Below, in pieces: positions 16,574 through 23,998 of a stretch of DNA of 28,465 bases (position 1 is its first letter; each line of letters opens with the position of its first letter). Source of the stretch: M3007 sp964589365 (lineage in GTDB: Bacteria > Bacteroidota > Bacteroidia > Chitinophagales > Saprospiraceae). Where the stretch lies: assembly GCA_964589365.1 (NCBI GenBank), contig CAZPTQ010000045.1:1-28465 (forward strand). Reading direction: 5' to 3'. The notes under the pieces were generated by a model. It saw only the letters and a program-made list of their open reading frames with translations. It was not told the DNA's origin and ran no database searches. The position numbers and the translations under genes were made by a program.

Positions 16574-16622
16574 AAAGACCAGCGGCGGCACGGGATCAAC
16601 TCCGTGTCGCCGCTGGTCTTTT
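16574..16622 (+). terminator. Rho-independent terminator after the TonB/T9SS hydrolase unit
   Basis: A 20-bp inverted repeat (16574-16593 with 16602-16621, one mismatch that can form a G-U pair) with an 8-nt loop ends in TTTT at 16619-16622. It lies 38 bp after the hydrolase-like gene. Confidence 0.9.
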
Positions 16623-16650
16623 ACTTTATAATGGCTTTCTCTGAATCATC

Positions 16651-16658
16651 TACCTTTG
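16651..16658 (+). promoter_or_regulatory. -7 box for the nucleotidyltransferase gene
   Basis: TACCTTTG, an exact TAnnTTTG match, lies 42 bp before the ATG at 16701 and just after the preceding terminator. A weak TTTA sits 22 bp upstream. Confidence 0.5.
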
Positions 16659-16700
16659 GCCGCCTAATCCACCAATCTCCGATCCACCAATCACTAAACT

Positions 16701-17702
16701 ATGAAAGTTCTCATCCCCGTTGCCGGCGTCGGCACACGCCTTAGGCCGCATACGTACACCCAGCCCAAGCCCCTGATGCCTGTGGCTGGAAAACCCATCA
16801 TCTGTTTTATCATAGACAGGTTGGTAGAAACGGGCATCAAAGATTTTGTGTTTGTAATTGGCCATTTGGGTGATAAAGTGCGGCATTTTATTGAGGAAAC
16901 CTACCCAAACCTACATACTGAATTTGTTTACCAGGAACACCGCGAAGGCTCTGCGCACGCGGTTTGGACAGCTCGTGAGGCTATTGAGGATGAAGACGAA
17001 ATCTTCATTGCGTTCGGAGATTCAATTTTTGACTTAGACCTTCAGCGGATGCTCGACTGCCCACATTCCTGTCTTGGGGTAAAAAAAGTGGGCGATCCGC
17101 GCGATTTCGGTGTGGCGGAATTTGGCGAAGATGGCCGCGTGACCCGTTTGGTAGAGAAACCCAGAATCCCAAAGTCCAATATGGCCATCGTAGGGCTTTA
17201 TAAGATAAAGGAAGTACCCGAACTCATCCGCGCAACCGGATTCCTTATTCAGAATGATATTCGCACAATGGGCGAGTTCCAACTGACGGATGCGTTGCAG
17301 CACATGGTGGAGCAAGGCACTCATTTTCATGCTATTCCGGTGCAAAACTGGTTCGATTGCGGGCGAAAAGAAGTGCTGCTCGAAACCAATGCCATGTTAC
17401 TCGACCAACGCGGAATCGCGACCAGCCAAAAGGATTTGCCTAATTTTGAAGGAACTATATTTATCCATCCTGTGGCAGTAGGAACCAACTGTTATATCAC
17501 GCACAGCATCATTGGCCCGCATGTCACCATTGGCGACAACGCCCATATCAAGCGCAGCATCGTGAAAGACAGTATCATTGGCAATTTTGCCTCACTTGAA
17601 GATGTGGTGCTCAAGCATTCCGTGATTGGAGCGGATGCCAGTATTCGCGGCATGGACCTTAGCCTCAATATTGGGGATAACACGGAGATAGACTTTGGAT
17701 AG
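16701..17702 (+). CDS. Sugar-1-phosphate nucleotidyltransferase with C-terminal left-handed beta-helix
   Basis: The protein has 333 residues. The N-terminal Rossmann-like nucleotidyltransferase domain (~1-235) has the signature 'GVGTRLRPHTYTQPKPL' (residues 9-25) and the metal-binding 'AFGDSIFDLD' (~105-114). It also has 'DPRDFGVAEF', 'RLVEKPRIPKS' and 'GLYKI' in the order seen in RmlA-long/GlmU/ManC-type enzymes. The C-terminal ~75 residues contain hexapeptide-type beta-helix repeats (AVGTNCYI, IIGPHVTIGDNAHI, IVKDSIIG, VIGADASI). It should activate a sugar-1-phosphate to an NDP-sugar for glycan or cell-wall synthesis. The exact sugar and nucleotide cannot be read from sequence. Its stop is 3 bp from the stop of the convergent rhomboid gene. 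Confidence 0.9.
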   Translation: MKVLIPVAGVGTRLRPHTYTQPKPLMPVAGKPIICFIIDRLVETGIKDFVFVIGHLGDKVRHFIEETYPNLHTEFVYQEHREGSAHAVWTAREAIEDEDEIFIAFGDSIFDLDLQRMLDCPHSCLGVKKVGDPRDFGVAEFGEDGRVTRLVEKPRIPKSNMAIVGLYKIKEVPELIRATGFLIQNDIRTMGEFQLTDALQHMVEQGTHFHAIPVQNWFDCGRKEVLLETNAMLLDQRGIATSQKDLPNFEGTIFIHPVAVGTNCYITHSIIGPHVTIGDNAHIKRSIVKDSIIGNFASLEDVVLKHSVIGADASIRGMDLSLNIGDNTEIDFG

Positions 17703-17705
17703 TAT

Positions 17706-18494
17706 TCACCAAGTCTGGCTTTGATTCCAAAAAGGTGGGTCGCCGAATGGATCGTTGCCTTGATCTCGTTGACGGGCTTCTTCGGCCTTTTGGGCTTCAA
17801 TGGCTAAACGCTGAGCCTTTGTTTGCTCAAATATTGCTTGTGGCAAAAAATGCGTTTTTTCCTCGTCGTCGAAATGATGTTCGACATCTTTCGATTCTTC
17901 ATCTTCCAGTTCGCCTTTGAAAAGGAATGCCGCAAAAATCCCCGCCAAACTTCCAATCAAGTGGCTTTCCCAAGAGATACCCTCCTGATCGGGCAACACC
18001 CCCAGAAACATCCCACTGTAGAGCAGCATCACGATTCCCGCCAAGATAATGGAGCGAAGGCTTCGACGGAAAATGCCGTTCCAAAACATGAACGATACAA
18101 GACCATAAATGATCCCGCTCGCTCCTATGTGCGACACAGGTCGTGCAAACAGCCACACCGCCGCGCCTGTCAGAAAATAGACGAGCCAAAAAGCCCGCAT
18201 CGCTACTTTCCGATAAAAATAAATGGTGATGAACGCGAGCACGAACAGCGGTAGCGTATTGGAAATCAAGTGTTTCCAACTCCCGTGGATCAATGGGGCG
18301 GTCACGATGCCACGCAAACCCCATGCTCTGCGCGACATGATGCCATAGGCTCCAGGATCAAATTCATTGGCAACTTGCCAAAAGTGAACCAACCACATCA
18401 ATAACACGGCAAAAAACGGGAAGCGAAGGCTCTCCAACAGGTGCTGACGGGTTATTTGCCAGCTATCGGTTTCGCTGTCAATCATGGGGTTCAT
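17706..18494 (-). CDS. Rhomboid-family intramembrane serine protease
   Basis: The protein has 262 residues with six predicted membrane helices. The rhomboid hallmarks are clear: 'HGSWKHLISN' (His75, Asn79), GxSG with nucleophile Ser126 ('IGASGIIYG'), and the catalytic His178 ('WESHLIGS'). The first loop is tryptophan-rich ('AWGLRGIVTAPLI'). The C-terminal ~65 residues are a charged, soluble cytoplasmic tail rich in E/D/Q and ending 'GDPPFWNQSQTW'. The start codon overlaps the stop of the DUF5683 gene (ATGA), so translation is coupled. Substrates are unknown; membrane protein cleavage is expected from the family. Confidence 0.93.
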   Translation of the reverse strand: MNPMIDSETDSWQITRQHLLESLRFPFFAVLLMWLVHFWQVANEFDPGAYGIMSRRAWGLRGIVTAPLIHGSWKHLISNTLPLFVLAFITIYFYRKVAMRAFWLVYFLTGAAVWLFARPVSHIGASGIIYGLVSFMFWNGIFRRSLRSIILAGIVMLLYSGMFLGVLPDQEGISWESHLIGSLAGIFAAFLFKGELEDEESKDVEHHFDDEEKTHFLPQAIFEQTKAQRLAIEAQKAEEARQRDQGNDPFGDPPFWNQSQTW

Positions 18495-19213
18495 GGATAA
18501 GAGAGCGATGGGTTGATGAAGAGATGGGGTGGTTTTGAAGCAGGCTTTTTGATTTTTAAAGATACCCCAAAGCCAAAGGATGGATATCCTCCGGTCGTTT
18601 CCATAGAAGGTTTTATCTGGAGACTAAGGTCGTCGCTCACATCGAATCGAGCGAGGTGCGCATCTACAAAGGCATCTGTGACGACCAATAGGTAAGTGAC
18701 ACCGAGTGCGAGGTACCACTTTTCTGTATAACCCCGGAAAGTGTCGCGGTAAGATCGCAACCTGGGGGCATCAAAACCATCGTAAGGTGATTCTGGAGTG
18801 CCACCGTTCACGATCGTTTTATAAGCATCGCGGAGTTCGTGGTAGGTATTCTGGGTATCAAAAGTGAAGTATCCGATGCCGCCCAATGCGCCCCACACGA
18901 TGGGGACTTTCCACCATTTCTTGTTGTATGCTTGTCCTGCTCCTGGCAGAGCGAACGAAAGCAGTGCCGCTACACGTGGGTTTGGGTAGCCTTTGGAGAA
19001 TACCCGGTAAACGACTCCCTTCTTTTTTTCTTTCAAAACCAATGTGTCGGGTTCTGTCGGTTGTTGTTTGAAAAGCGAGTCCCGGTCTATTGGAAAGAAG
19101 GAAGGAGGCGAAAGAGAATCCGCCCCTACAACTTGCAGGGAATCAGGCTTTTGGGCAAAAATTGGAAAGCATATCAATGCCGCGAGGAAAGTAAAAAGTA
19201 GTCGCATAGTCAT
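18491..19213 (-). CDS. DUF5683 domain-containing membrane protein
   Basis: The protein has 240 residues starting at ATG 19213; a second ATG at 19207 is equally possible. A signal peptide (~1-20) is followed by a polar linker rich in Ser/Pro and then the DUF5683 core. That core has 'NPRVAALLSFALPGAGQAYN' and 'KKWWKVPIVWGALGGIGYF', then 'NTYHELRDAYKTIVNGG', 'LRSYRDTFRGYTEKWYLALG' and 'YLLVVTDAFVDAHLARFD'. The C-terminus is beta-like and ends 'FGFGVSLKIKKP'. The family is common in Bacteroidota and has no known biochemical function. It is the first gene of a two-gene operon with the rhomboid protease. A -7 box TACTTTTG lies at 19280-19287. Confidence 0.9.
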   Translation of the reverse strand: MTMRLLFTFLAALICFPIFAQKPDSLQVVGADSLSPPSFFPIDRDSLFKQQPTEPDTLVLKEKKKGVVYRVFSKGYPNPRVAALLSFALPGAGQAYNKKWWKVPIVWGALGGIGYFTFDTQNTYHELRDAYKTIVNGGTPESPYDGFDAPRLRSYRDTFRGYTEKWYLALGVTYLLVVTDAFVDAHLARFDVSDDLSLQIKPSMETTGGYPSFGFGVSLKIKKPASKPPHLFINPSLSYP

Positions 19214-19279
19214 ATCGGCCCGCCTTCGCCTCCGTTTGCCACGATTCGACGGACAGAAAGGCTATGGCGGGTAAAAAGA

Positions 19280-19287
19280 CAAAAGTA
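19280..19287 (-). promoter_or_regulatory. -7 box for the DUF5683-rhomboid operon
   Basis: The minus strand reads TACTTTTG (exact TAnnTTTG), 67 bp before the ATG at 19213 and inside the inverted-repeat element. The leader would begin near 19273, at the edge of one repeat arm. No clear -33 TTTG is seen. Confidence 0.45.
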
Positions 19288-19300
19288 ACGCGCAAGGATT

Positions 19301-19343
19301 AAAAACGTTGCGGCGAACAAGACTTGAGCCTGGTTCGCCGCAA
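19301..19343 (-). terminator. Rho-independent terminator after the DUF5689 gene
   Basis: An 11-bp perfect inverted repeat (19308-19318 with 19333-19343, arm TTGCGGCGAAC) is followed on the minus strand by CGTTTTTAAT. It lies about 75 bp after the stop of the DUF5689 lipoprotein gene and within the centre of the inverted-repeat element. Confidence 0.75.
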
Positions 19344-19415
19344 TTTTACCCGCTGTAGCCTTCCTGCCCGCCAAGACTTGGCAGGCGGGGGCGAAGGTGG
19401 GTCTGTCTCTATTCA

Positions 19416-20756
19416 TTACTGCATCTTCACATCGTCGAAACGCCATGTACTGGTATTGGCAGTTGTATTGCCCACATATTTAAACGCTACATAACTCTTG
19501 TTGTTCGAGATCGGCAAGGCAATATTGCCCGAAGGCACAAAATTGGAATAGCCGTTCGGGTCCTGAGGAGGCAAGGCAAAGTTCAGTTGTGTCCAGGTAG
19601 CGGTGCCTACATTCTGGCCATCAAAATTGGTGGACACCCATGCCGTAAGGCCGTCGTGCCTCCAATAGCCAGAAGATGTCTCAAAGGAAAGCGTGCGTTG
19701 TACCTTAAGATCAAGCGGAGGGGAAATCATCCAGGTTTCCATGTTCGCAAGGTTCGATGAAAAAGCGGTGGCTTGACAGAATTTGTCGCCCGAAAATGTC
19801 GCACCGCGCCAATAACGGGTGCCTTGTACTGCAATGTTGAGCCAACCGGCCATGGCGATGTCCTGATTGGCCGTCACGCCGTCAAATGCTTCGTTCATAC
19901 TGGTTAGCCCAGGTGCATTCGGATTAATTGCGCCACACCGCAGACTGTCCATTGCCACATCATTCAGGTCGCGGATGTACAGCTGGTAGTCGTCGTTGTA
20001 CACACCCAGCACGCCGGTGATCTTACCTCTTCCTCGTGGTGTTTTTTGAATGGCAAAATCAGCAAAACCACTTGTGCGAACGAGTAGTTGAGCACCACTG
20101 CAGTTTTGAATCGTGCGGTTGAGGCTTGTTAAAGAGGGGACATCGGCCCAGGTTTGGGCACTGTCTGCTTTCACAAATTCCACATCTTCCAAGGTGATAA
20201 GTGTACTGATGTGGCTTGCAGTGATTTGCGAGATGGATACGACTTTGGGCACCGGAGCAGCACCCAGGAAACCGCGCACAACCTGTGTGCGCTCCTGGTT
20301 TTCAGTGATCCCTACGTCAGTAGATTGCCCGTTTTCAACTACAACACCGCCTATAAGTTGAGGGAGGTCGTTGTAGTCGGTCAGCATCAGACCGTTGCAA
20401 CGGATGTAGATTTTGCGGCCCACAGGGTAACGATTGTAGAGGTAGCCGTTGCTGAATTTTACTTCAATACCGCCTGTAGAGTCTTGAATGACAATGGTTT
20501 TGTAGTAATTGCCCGAACGGTCGTCCATGACCACTGTGCCGCCAATAACCAGGTCATTGGTGATGAGGTCGAAACCGCCATCCAATGCATGAAGCCCCTT
20601 TAAGGTCTTGATACTGGTGTTGGTCGGAATGTCTTGGCCATCGCCGCCAACCGGTGGTTGGTCAAACTCGGTTTTGACACAGGCAACAAAAGTTATGGCC
20701 AAAAGAAGTGCGGCCACGAGGCAACTTGCGAGGTTTTTATTTTTTTGGAAAAACAT
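19416..20756 (-). CDS. DUF5689 lipoprotein with C-terminal choice-of-anchor/cleaved-adhesin-like domain
   Basis: The protein has 446 residues with a lipoprotein signal peptide (lipobox FVAC, Cys26). Residues ~45-260 match DUF5689, an OB-fold-like domain ('TNDLVIGGTVVMDDRSGNYYK', split here as strands, then 'VIQDSTGGIEVKF', 'YPVGRKIYIRCNGL' and 'GKITGVLGVYNDDYQLYIRD'). Residues ~285-446 form a jelly-roll region of choice-of-anchor J type, with 'FDGVTANQDIAMAGWLN', 'WMISPPLDL' and a final 'TSTWRFDDVKM'. It lies downstream of the TonB receptor gene in the same direction. It is probably a surface-exposed outer-membrane lipoprotein acting with that receptor, in place of a SusD. Ligand unknown. Confidence 0.85.
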   Translation of the reverse strand: MFFQKNKNLASCLVAALLLAITFVACVKTEFDQPPVGGDGQDIPTNTSIKTLKGLHALDGGFDLITNDLVIGGTVVMDDRSGNYYKTIVIQDSTGGIEVKFSNGYLYNRYPVGRKIYIRCNGLMLTDYNDLPQLIGGVVVENGQSTDVGITENQERTQVVRGFLGAAPVPKVVSISQITASHISTLITLEDVEFVKADSAQTWADVPSLTSLNRTIQNCSGAQLLVRTSGFADFAIQKTPRGRGKITGVLGVYNDDYQLYIRDLNDVAMDSLRCGAINPNAPGLTSMNEAFDGVTANQDIAMAGWLNIAVQGTRYWRGATFSGDKFCQATAFSSNLANMETWMISPPLDLKVQRTLSFETSSGYWRHDGLTAWVSTNFDGQNVGTATWTQLNFALPPQDPNGYSNFVPSGNIALPISNNKSYVAFKYVGNTTANTSTWRFDDVKMQ

Positions 20757-20794
20757 GGTTGAATGTTTTTTTGTGTTGAAAATCAGATAGAAAA

Positions 20795-20900
20795 GGTTGA
20801 TGAGGGTTTATGAATGTTTATAGGGTTGATAAAGGTTTATGAAGACTGATAGGGGTTGATATTTCATCAACTTTTATAAATCTTTGTCAACCCTATAAAC
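20795..20900. repeat. 29-bp direct repeats forming an extended hairpin
   Basis: Units beginning GGTTGAT start at 20795, 20824 and 20854. In addition 20816-20844 is the inverted repeat of 20872-20900 (25 of 29 identical), enclosing a smaller palindrome GTTGAT/ATCAAC (20855-20860, 20866-20871). The four mismatches are G-U wobbles if the plus strand is transcribed. The sequence fills most of the 152-bp gap between the TonB receptor and DUF5689 genes. Confidence 0.75.
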
Positions 20901-20908
20901 TTTTAAAC

Positions 20909-23668
20909 TCAAATCCTAACCCCCAGCGAAATAAAGTAATTCAGCCCGGGGGCGTACTGCACCTCGTAAGAGTAAAGGTTCTCGTTGTCAAACTCGCGCC
21001 CAAACGCATTTAGATATGCTTCGCGGCCTGAAACGATGATGTTTTTGTTGTCCAAGATGTTGTTCACACCTGCGTTCAGGTAAAGGAAAACCTGGTTGAT
21101 TTTCCAAGATTTTCCACCGAAAAAGTCGAGCGTGTAGGCTGCTGGGGCTTTACGCTGGTTAATAATTGTATTCCAGATTGGTGAACCTGGCTCTTGAGCC
21201 AACACGGCTTCTGCGCGGCGGCGGGTCGGATCGAAATAGAACCAGAAATTGTCGGTCCAGTTGAAGCTAAGCGATGCGAACCAGAAACGTTTGCCTTCGT
21301 ATTTCAAGCCCAATGAAGCAGCCGTTTGCGGGGTGCGCGGCACCAGCAGATTTTCCTGATAAACGGTAACACTGTCCAGTCCTACCGACCCTGTATTGTC
21401 GGCGCTTTGGTATAGCAAGGGGCGAGAAGTGTAGTGATAGTAACCAGCATTTACAGCACCAGAAAGCACCCAGGATGGGACGGGTTTCCACTCAAACGCG
21501 CCTTCCAACCCAACATGCCTGCGGTCAACGCCTGTACGCACAATGGTACTAAACTCTCCCAGCAATTGCGCAAAAAACAGGTTGCTCTCGACCTCATTTT
21601 TGAACTCAGTCAGATAACCAGTTACTCTCGCTCGAAGTGTGGGCGCGCGATGGATGAAGCCAGCCTCCACACTTTGCACGGTGTATGGATCTACGCCCGG
21701 AACTACAGTATTTCGGTTGCGCGGCGAAAGGAAAATATCGCGGAACTGAGGTGGTTTTGTGCCGATAAAACCATTGGCATATAAATAGTTACGGCCATTG
21801 ACCTTGTAGGTTACGCCTCCTTTTGTGCCGTAAGTGTAAAACGACTGCTTCTGCGAATCCCCCAGCGAATTATCCACGAATCGCCCGTTTTGCATTTTAC
21901 CAGTTCGCCAAAATTGGTTCAACCCAACTTCGCCTCCAAAGAACACTTGAAAGCGACGCAGGTCTGTTGTGATTTGGAACCAGGTGTTGCCACTGCGTAT
22001 GTTCTCGTCGTAGTTGTAGCCAAAAATATCGCCCTCGCGTACCACATTGTTGGGGTTCAGGAGGTCGTTTTGCTCTTTATCGGGTTCGCCCGGATAGTCT
22101 TGCGCGGCGAAACGGTTGATGTCGTACCAAAAATCGCCACCTAATAGGTCGTCCACCACCTTGAAATTCTGCCCCGTGTACCAACGATAACTTGCGCCCG
22201 CCTGGATTTTGGTGCGAACGTTCAACTGCTGGTTTAGCACCGCGTTGAAGCCCAGTTCCTTGCTGTCGGCGCGTTGGTCTTCAATAATGTACTGCGAACG
22301 TTTGCCCGTCACGGTGTTTCCGACAATGCCATCTGCGTTCTTGATCGTTTCGATGTTCCGCTTGTTCTCATCGTAGAAACGGTGCCAGTCCAATTGGCGC
22401 AAGTTTTCATCGTTTCGGAGCGCATCGGCCCATTGAGATGAAAGCGTTGAGTCGAGAATGGCCGACGGAAGACGGCGATTGTAGTCGGGCGCAGGGTTGG
22501 TCGCGTCATTCCATTCAAGGCGTGTGTCGCCGCGTTTGCCCGCTTGGCCAGACACCGCTACTGTGACGGACGTGCCAGCCTGTGGGGTCCAGTCGTATCG
22601 GAGAATACCGATAGGCTGGTGTGCGTAGCCGACCGCGGCGTTGCGTTTTTCGCCATTCTGATAACCCCAGTTTGGATTATAGCGGTGCGTCCCGGCCAGC
22701 TCGAACATTTCCTCAAATGAATCGGCTGCTTTGCCTCGTTTACTAGGTGCACCAAGAAATGTGAGGTTCAGGGCGTGTTTTGGCCCCATTTTTTTGTCGA
22801 CAGAAAGGAAATAAGAGTAGCCATCGAAAAAGGTGCCGTCAAAATAACCTTCCTGACCCCAGCGGCGGCTGCCCGAAAGACTCACGGCCCAACCACCGGG
22901 CATCAAACCGGTGTTCATCGTGAGCATCACGCGGTCTGTGTAAGTCCGGTTCGATTTGGCATAGGAGGCCCGGATTTGTTTCCGCTGTACGGAGGCGCGG
23001 GTGTCGAGGCGCGTTGCGCCGCCGATTTCGGCAAAAGTGAACTCGGCAGGTGCTAGCCCAATGCTGCTTTCACGGTTACGCAGTACATCATTTAGGCCTC
23101 CGATTTCGCCAAAAAAAGCAAAACCAGTTTCCGGGTCGTTGATGTTCACGTTGTTCAGAAAGAGCGGAAAATGCTCCGAATCATAGCCGCGTTCGCGAAA
23201 ACGAAAGGTGTTCCAGCCAAAACCGGAGACTTGCTGAAACACATCGCGACTGGCATTCAAAAGGTTGGCTACTTCGCCAGAGCCTTCTGTTTCGGCCTCC
23301 GCCTCTTCCATGGTGATGGTCGGGATTTCGGTCACGGTGGGCGTGCTGCTGGCGTTTTGGTCCTTACGCAGCAATACATCGGTGCGGATTTCATCAGCAG
23401 CAGATACAACCACGCGAACATCCTGTGGCAAATATCCATTGGAAGTAATCACCAGTGAATAAGTTCCAACAGGCACGTTTTCAATGATGTACGCGCCGTC
23501 TGTACCCGAAGCGGCAATTTTGCCTGTGCCCGACAAGACCACCGAAGCGTCGGTCAGGGCAGCATTGTTGTCTGCATCGCGTACCGAGCCAACTAAGGTT
23601 GCGTTTTGGGCAACAGCCGTTTGCGACAACAACATGAAAAGGGAAAAAAAGAGGAATTTTTGAATCAT
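20909..23668 (-). CDS. TonB-dependent outer-membrane receptor with CarboxypepD_reg-like domain
   Basis: The protein has 919 residues from the ATG at 23668; the frame extends 69 codons upstream, but the signal peptide (MIQKFLFFSLFMLLSQTAVA) begins here. A carboxypeptidase-regulatory-like domain follows (~22-100: 'LVGSVRDADNNAALTDASVV', 'VPVGTYSLVITSNGYLPQDV'). The plug (~130-240) contains 'FRFRERGYDSEHFPLFLNNV' and 'NDPETGFAFFGEIGGLNDV', and the long barrel ends 'LNYFISLGVRI'. The region around 'TEIPTITMEEAEAETEGSG' is acidic. A TonB box cannot be assigned with confidence. Partner gene: the DUF5689 lipoprotein downstream. The ligand is not evident. Confidence 0.92.
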   Translation of the reverse strand: MIQKFLFFSLFMLLSQTAVAQNATLVGSVRDADNNAALTDASVVLSGTGKIAASGTDGAYIIENVPVGTYSLVITSNGYLPQDVRVVVSAADEIRTDVLLRKDQNASSTPTVTEIPTITMEEAEAETEGSGEVANLLNASRDVFQQVSGFGWNTFRFRERGYDSEHFPLFLNNVNINDPETGFAFFGEIGGLNDVLRNRESSIGLAPAEFTFAEIGGATRLDTRASVQRKQIRASYAKSNRTYTDRVMLTMNTGLMPGGWAVSLSGSRRWGQEGYFDGTFFDGYSYFLSVDKKMGPKHALNLTFLGAPSKRGKAADSFEEMFELAGTHRYNPNWGYQNGEKRNAAVGYAHQPIGILRYDWTPQAGTSVTVAVSGQAGKRGDTRLEWNDATNPAPDYNRRLPSAILDSTLSSQWADALRNDENLRQLDWHRFYDENKRNIETIKNADGIVGNTVTGKRSQYIIEDQRADSKELGFNAVLNQQLNVRTKIQAGASYRWYTGQNFKVVDDLLGGDFWYDINRFAAQDYPGEPDKEQNDLLNPNNVVREGDIFGYNYDENIRSGNTWFQITTDLRRFQVFFGGEVGLNQFWRTGKMQNGRFVDNSLGDSQKQSFYTYGTKGGVTYKVNGRNYLYANGFIGTKPPQFRDIFLSPRNRNTVVPGVDPYTVQSVEAGFIHRAPTLRARVTGYLTEFKNEVESNLFFAQLLGEFSTIVRTGVDRRHVGLEGAFEWKPVPSWVLSGAVNAGYYHYTSRPLLYQSADNTGSVGLDSVTVYQENLLVPRTPQTAASLGLKYEGKRFWFASLSFNWTDNFWFYFDPTRRRAEAVLAQEPGSPIWNTIINQRKAPAAYTLDFFGGKSWKINQVFLYLNAGVNNILDNKNIIVSGREAYLNAFGREFDNENLYSYEVQYAPGLNYFISLGVRI

Positions 23669-23816
23669 CCAGTTTGGAGTGATAGAGTGATGAAGGTTGA
23701 ACCTGGCAGTTTTCCTTGGGATGGAAAACTGCCAAGAGGATGTCGAAAGAGAACGACTGATGAGAGAGCAGTTGGGATGAATCCGCCTTCGCTGAAGCTT
23801 CGGTGGATAAAGCCGC

Positions 23817-23824
23817 CAAAGGTA
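23817..23824 (-). promoter_or_regulatory. -7 box for the second TonB receptor gene
   Basis: The minus strand reads TACCTTTG (exact TAnnTTTG), 149 bp before the ATG at 23668, giving a leader of ~140 nt. The leader contains an imperfect palindrome (GGCAGTTTTCC.../...GGAAAACTGCC, 23704-23733). The rest of 23669-23998 holds the upstream terminator and one more hairpin (23898-23935) and no gene. Confidence 0.5.
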
Positions 23825-23897
23825 GAACAAGGGCATCTTTGGTAGGAGGTTAAATTTTTGGTTTAGTGAGTACATTTCTGACGCATAAAATTAACAA

Positions 23898-23935
23898 TGC
23901 GAACCAGGAGCTTTAAAAGCATTCCCTGATTCGCA
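23898..23935. other. Hairpin upstream of the second TonB receptor promoter
   Basis: ATGCGAACCAGG and CCTGATTCGCAT form a 12-bp inverted repeat with one mismatch and a ~14-nt loop that itself contains GCTTTTAAAGC-like symmetry. It has no T tract on either side strong enough for a terminator. It could be an operator or a residue of a repeat element. Confidence 0.4.
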
Positions 23936-23937
23936 TG

Positions 23938-23977
23938 AAAAAAATGGAGCGGCACTTTCCCAAGAAACTGCCGCTCC
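23938..23977 (-). terminator. Rho-independent terminator after the T9SS propeller gene
   Basis: On the minus strand GGAGCGGCA (23969-23977) pairs with TGCCGCTCC (23946-23954). The stem can be extended by TTTC/GAAA past one mismatch, and it is followed by an A then seven T. It begins 22 bp after the stop codon at 23999. Confidence 0.88.
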
Positions 23978-23998
23978 AAAATTGCATTGTATGTTGGT

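Larger units (their letters stand above)
19217..19403. repeat. MITE/REP-like element with ~60-bp imperfect terminal inverted repeats
   Basis: Bases 19217-19276 and 19344-19403 are inverted repeats matching at about 46 of 60 positions without gaps, ending GTAAAA and TTTTAC on the inner side. The right arm contains the near-palindrome CCTGCCCGCCAAG / CTTGGCAGGCGGG (19363-19389). The 67-bp centre holds an 11-bp hairpin and a -7 box. No transposase is encoded. The element begins 4 bp from the DUF5683 start codon. Confidence 0.6.

Noticed and set aside
20795..20900. Possible CRISPR or iteron-type replication origin
   Set aside because: Units are adjacent and imperfect, no cas or rep gene is nearby, and the region is a gap inside a probable receptor/lipoprotein unit.
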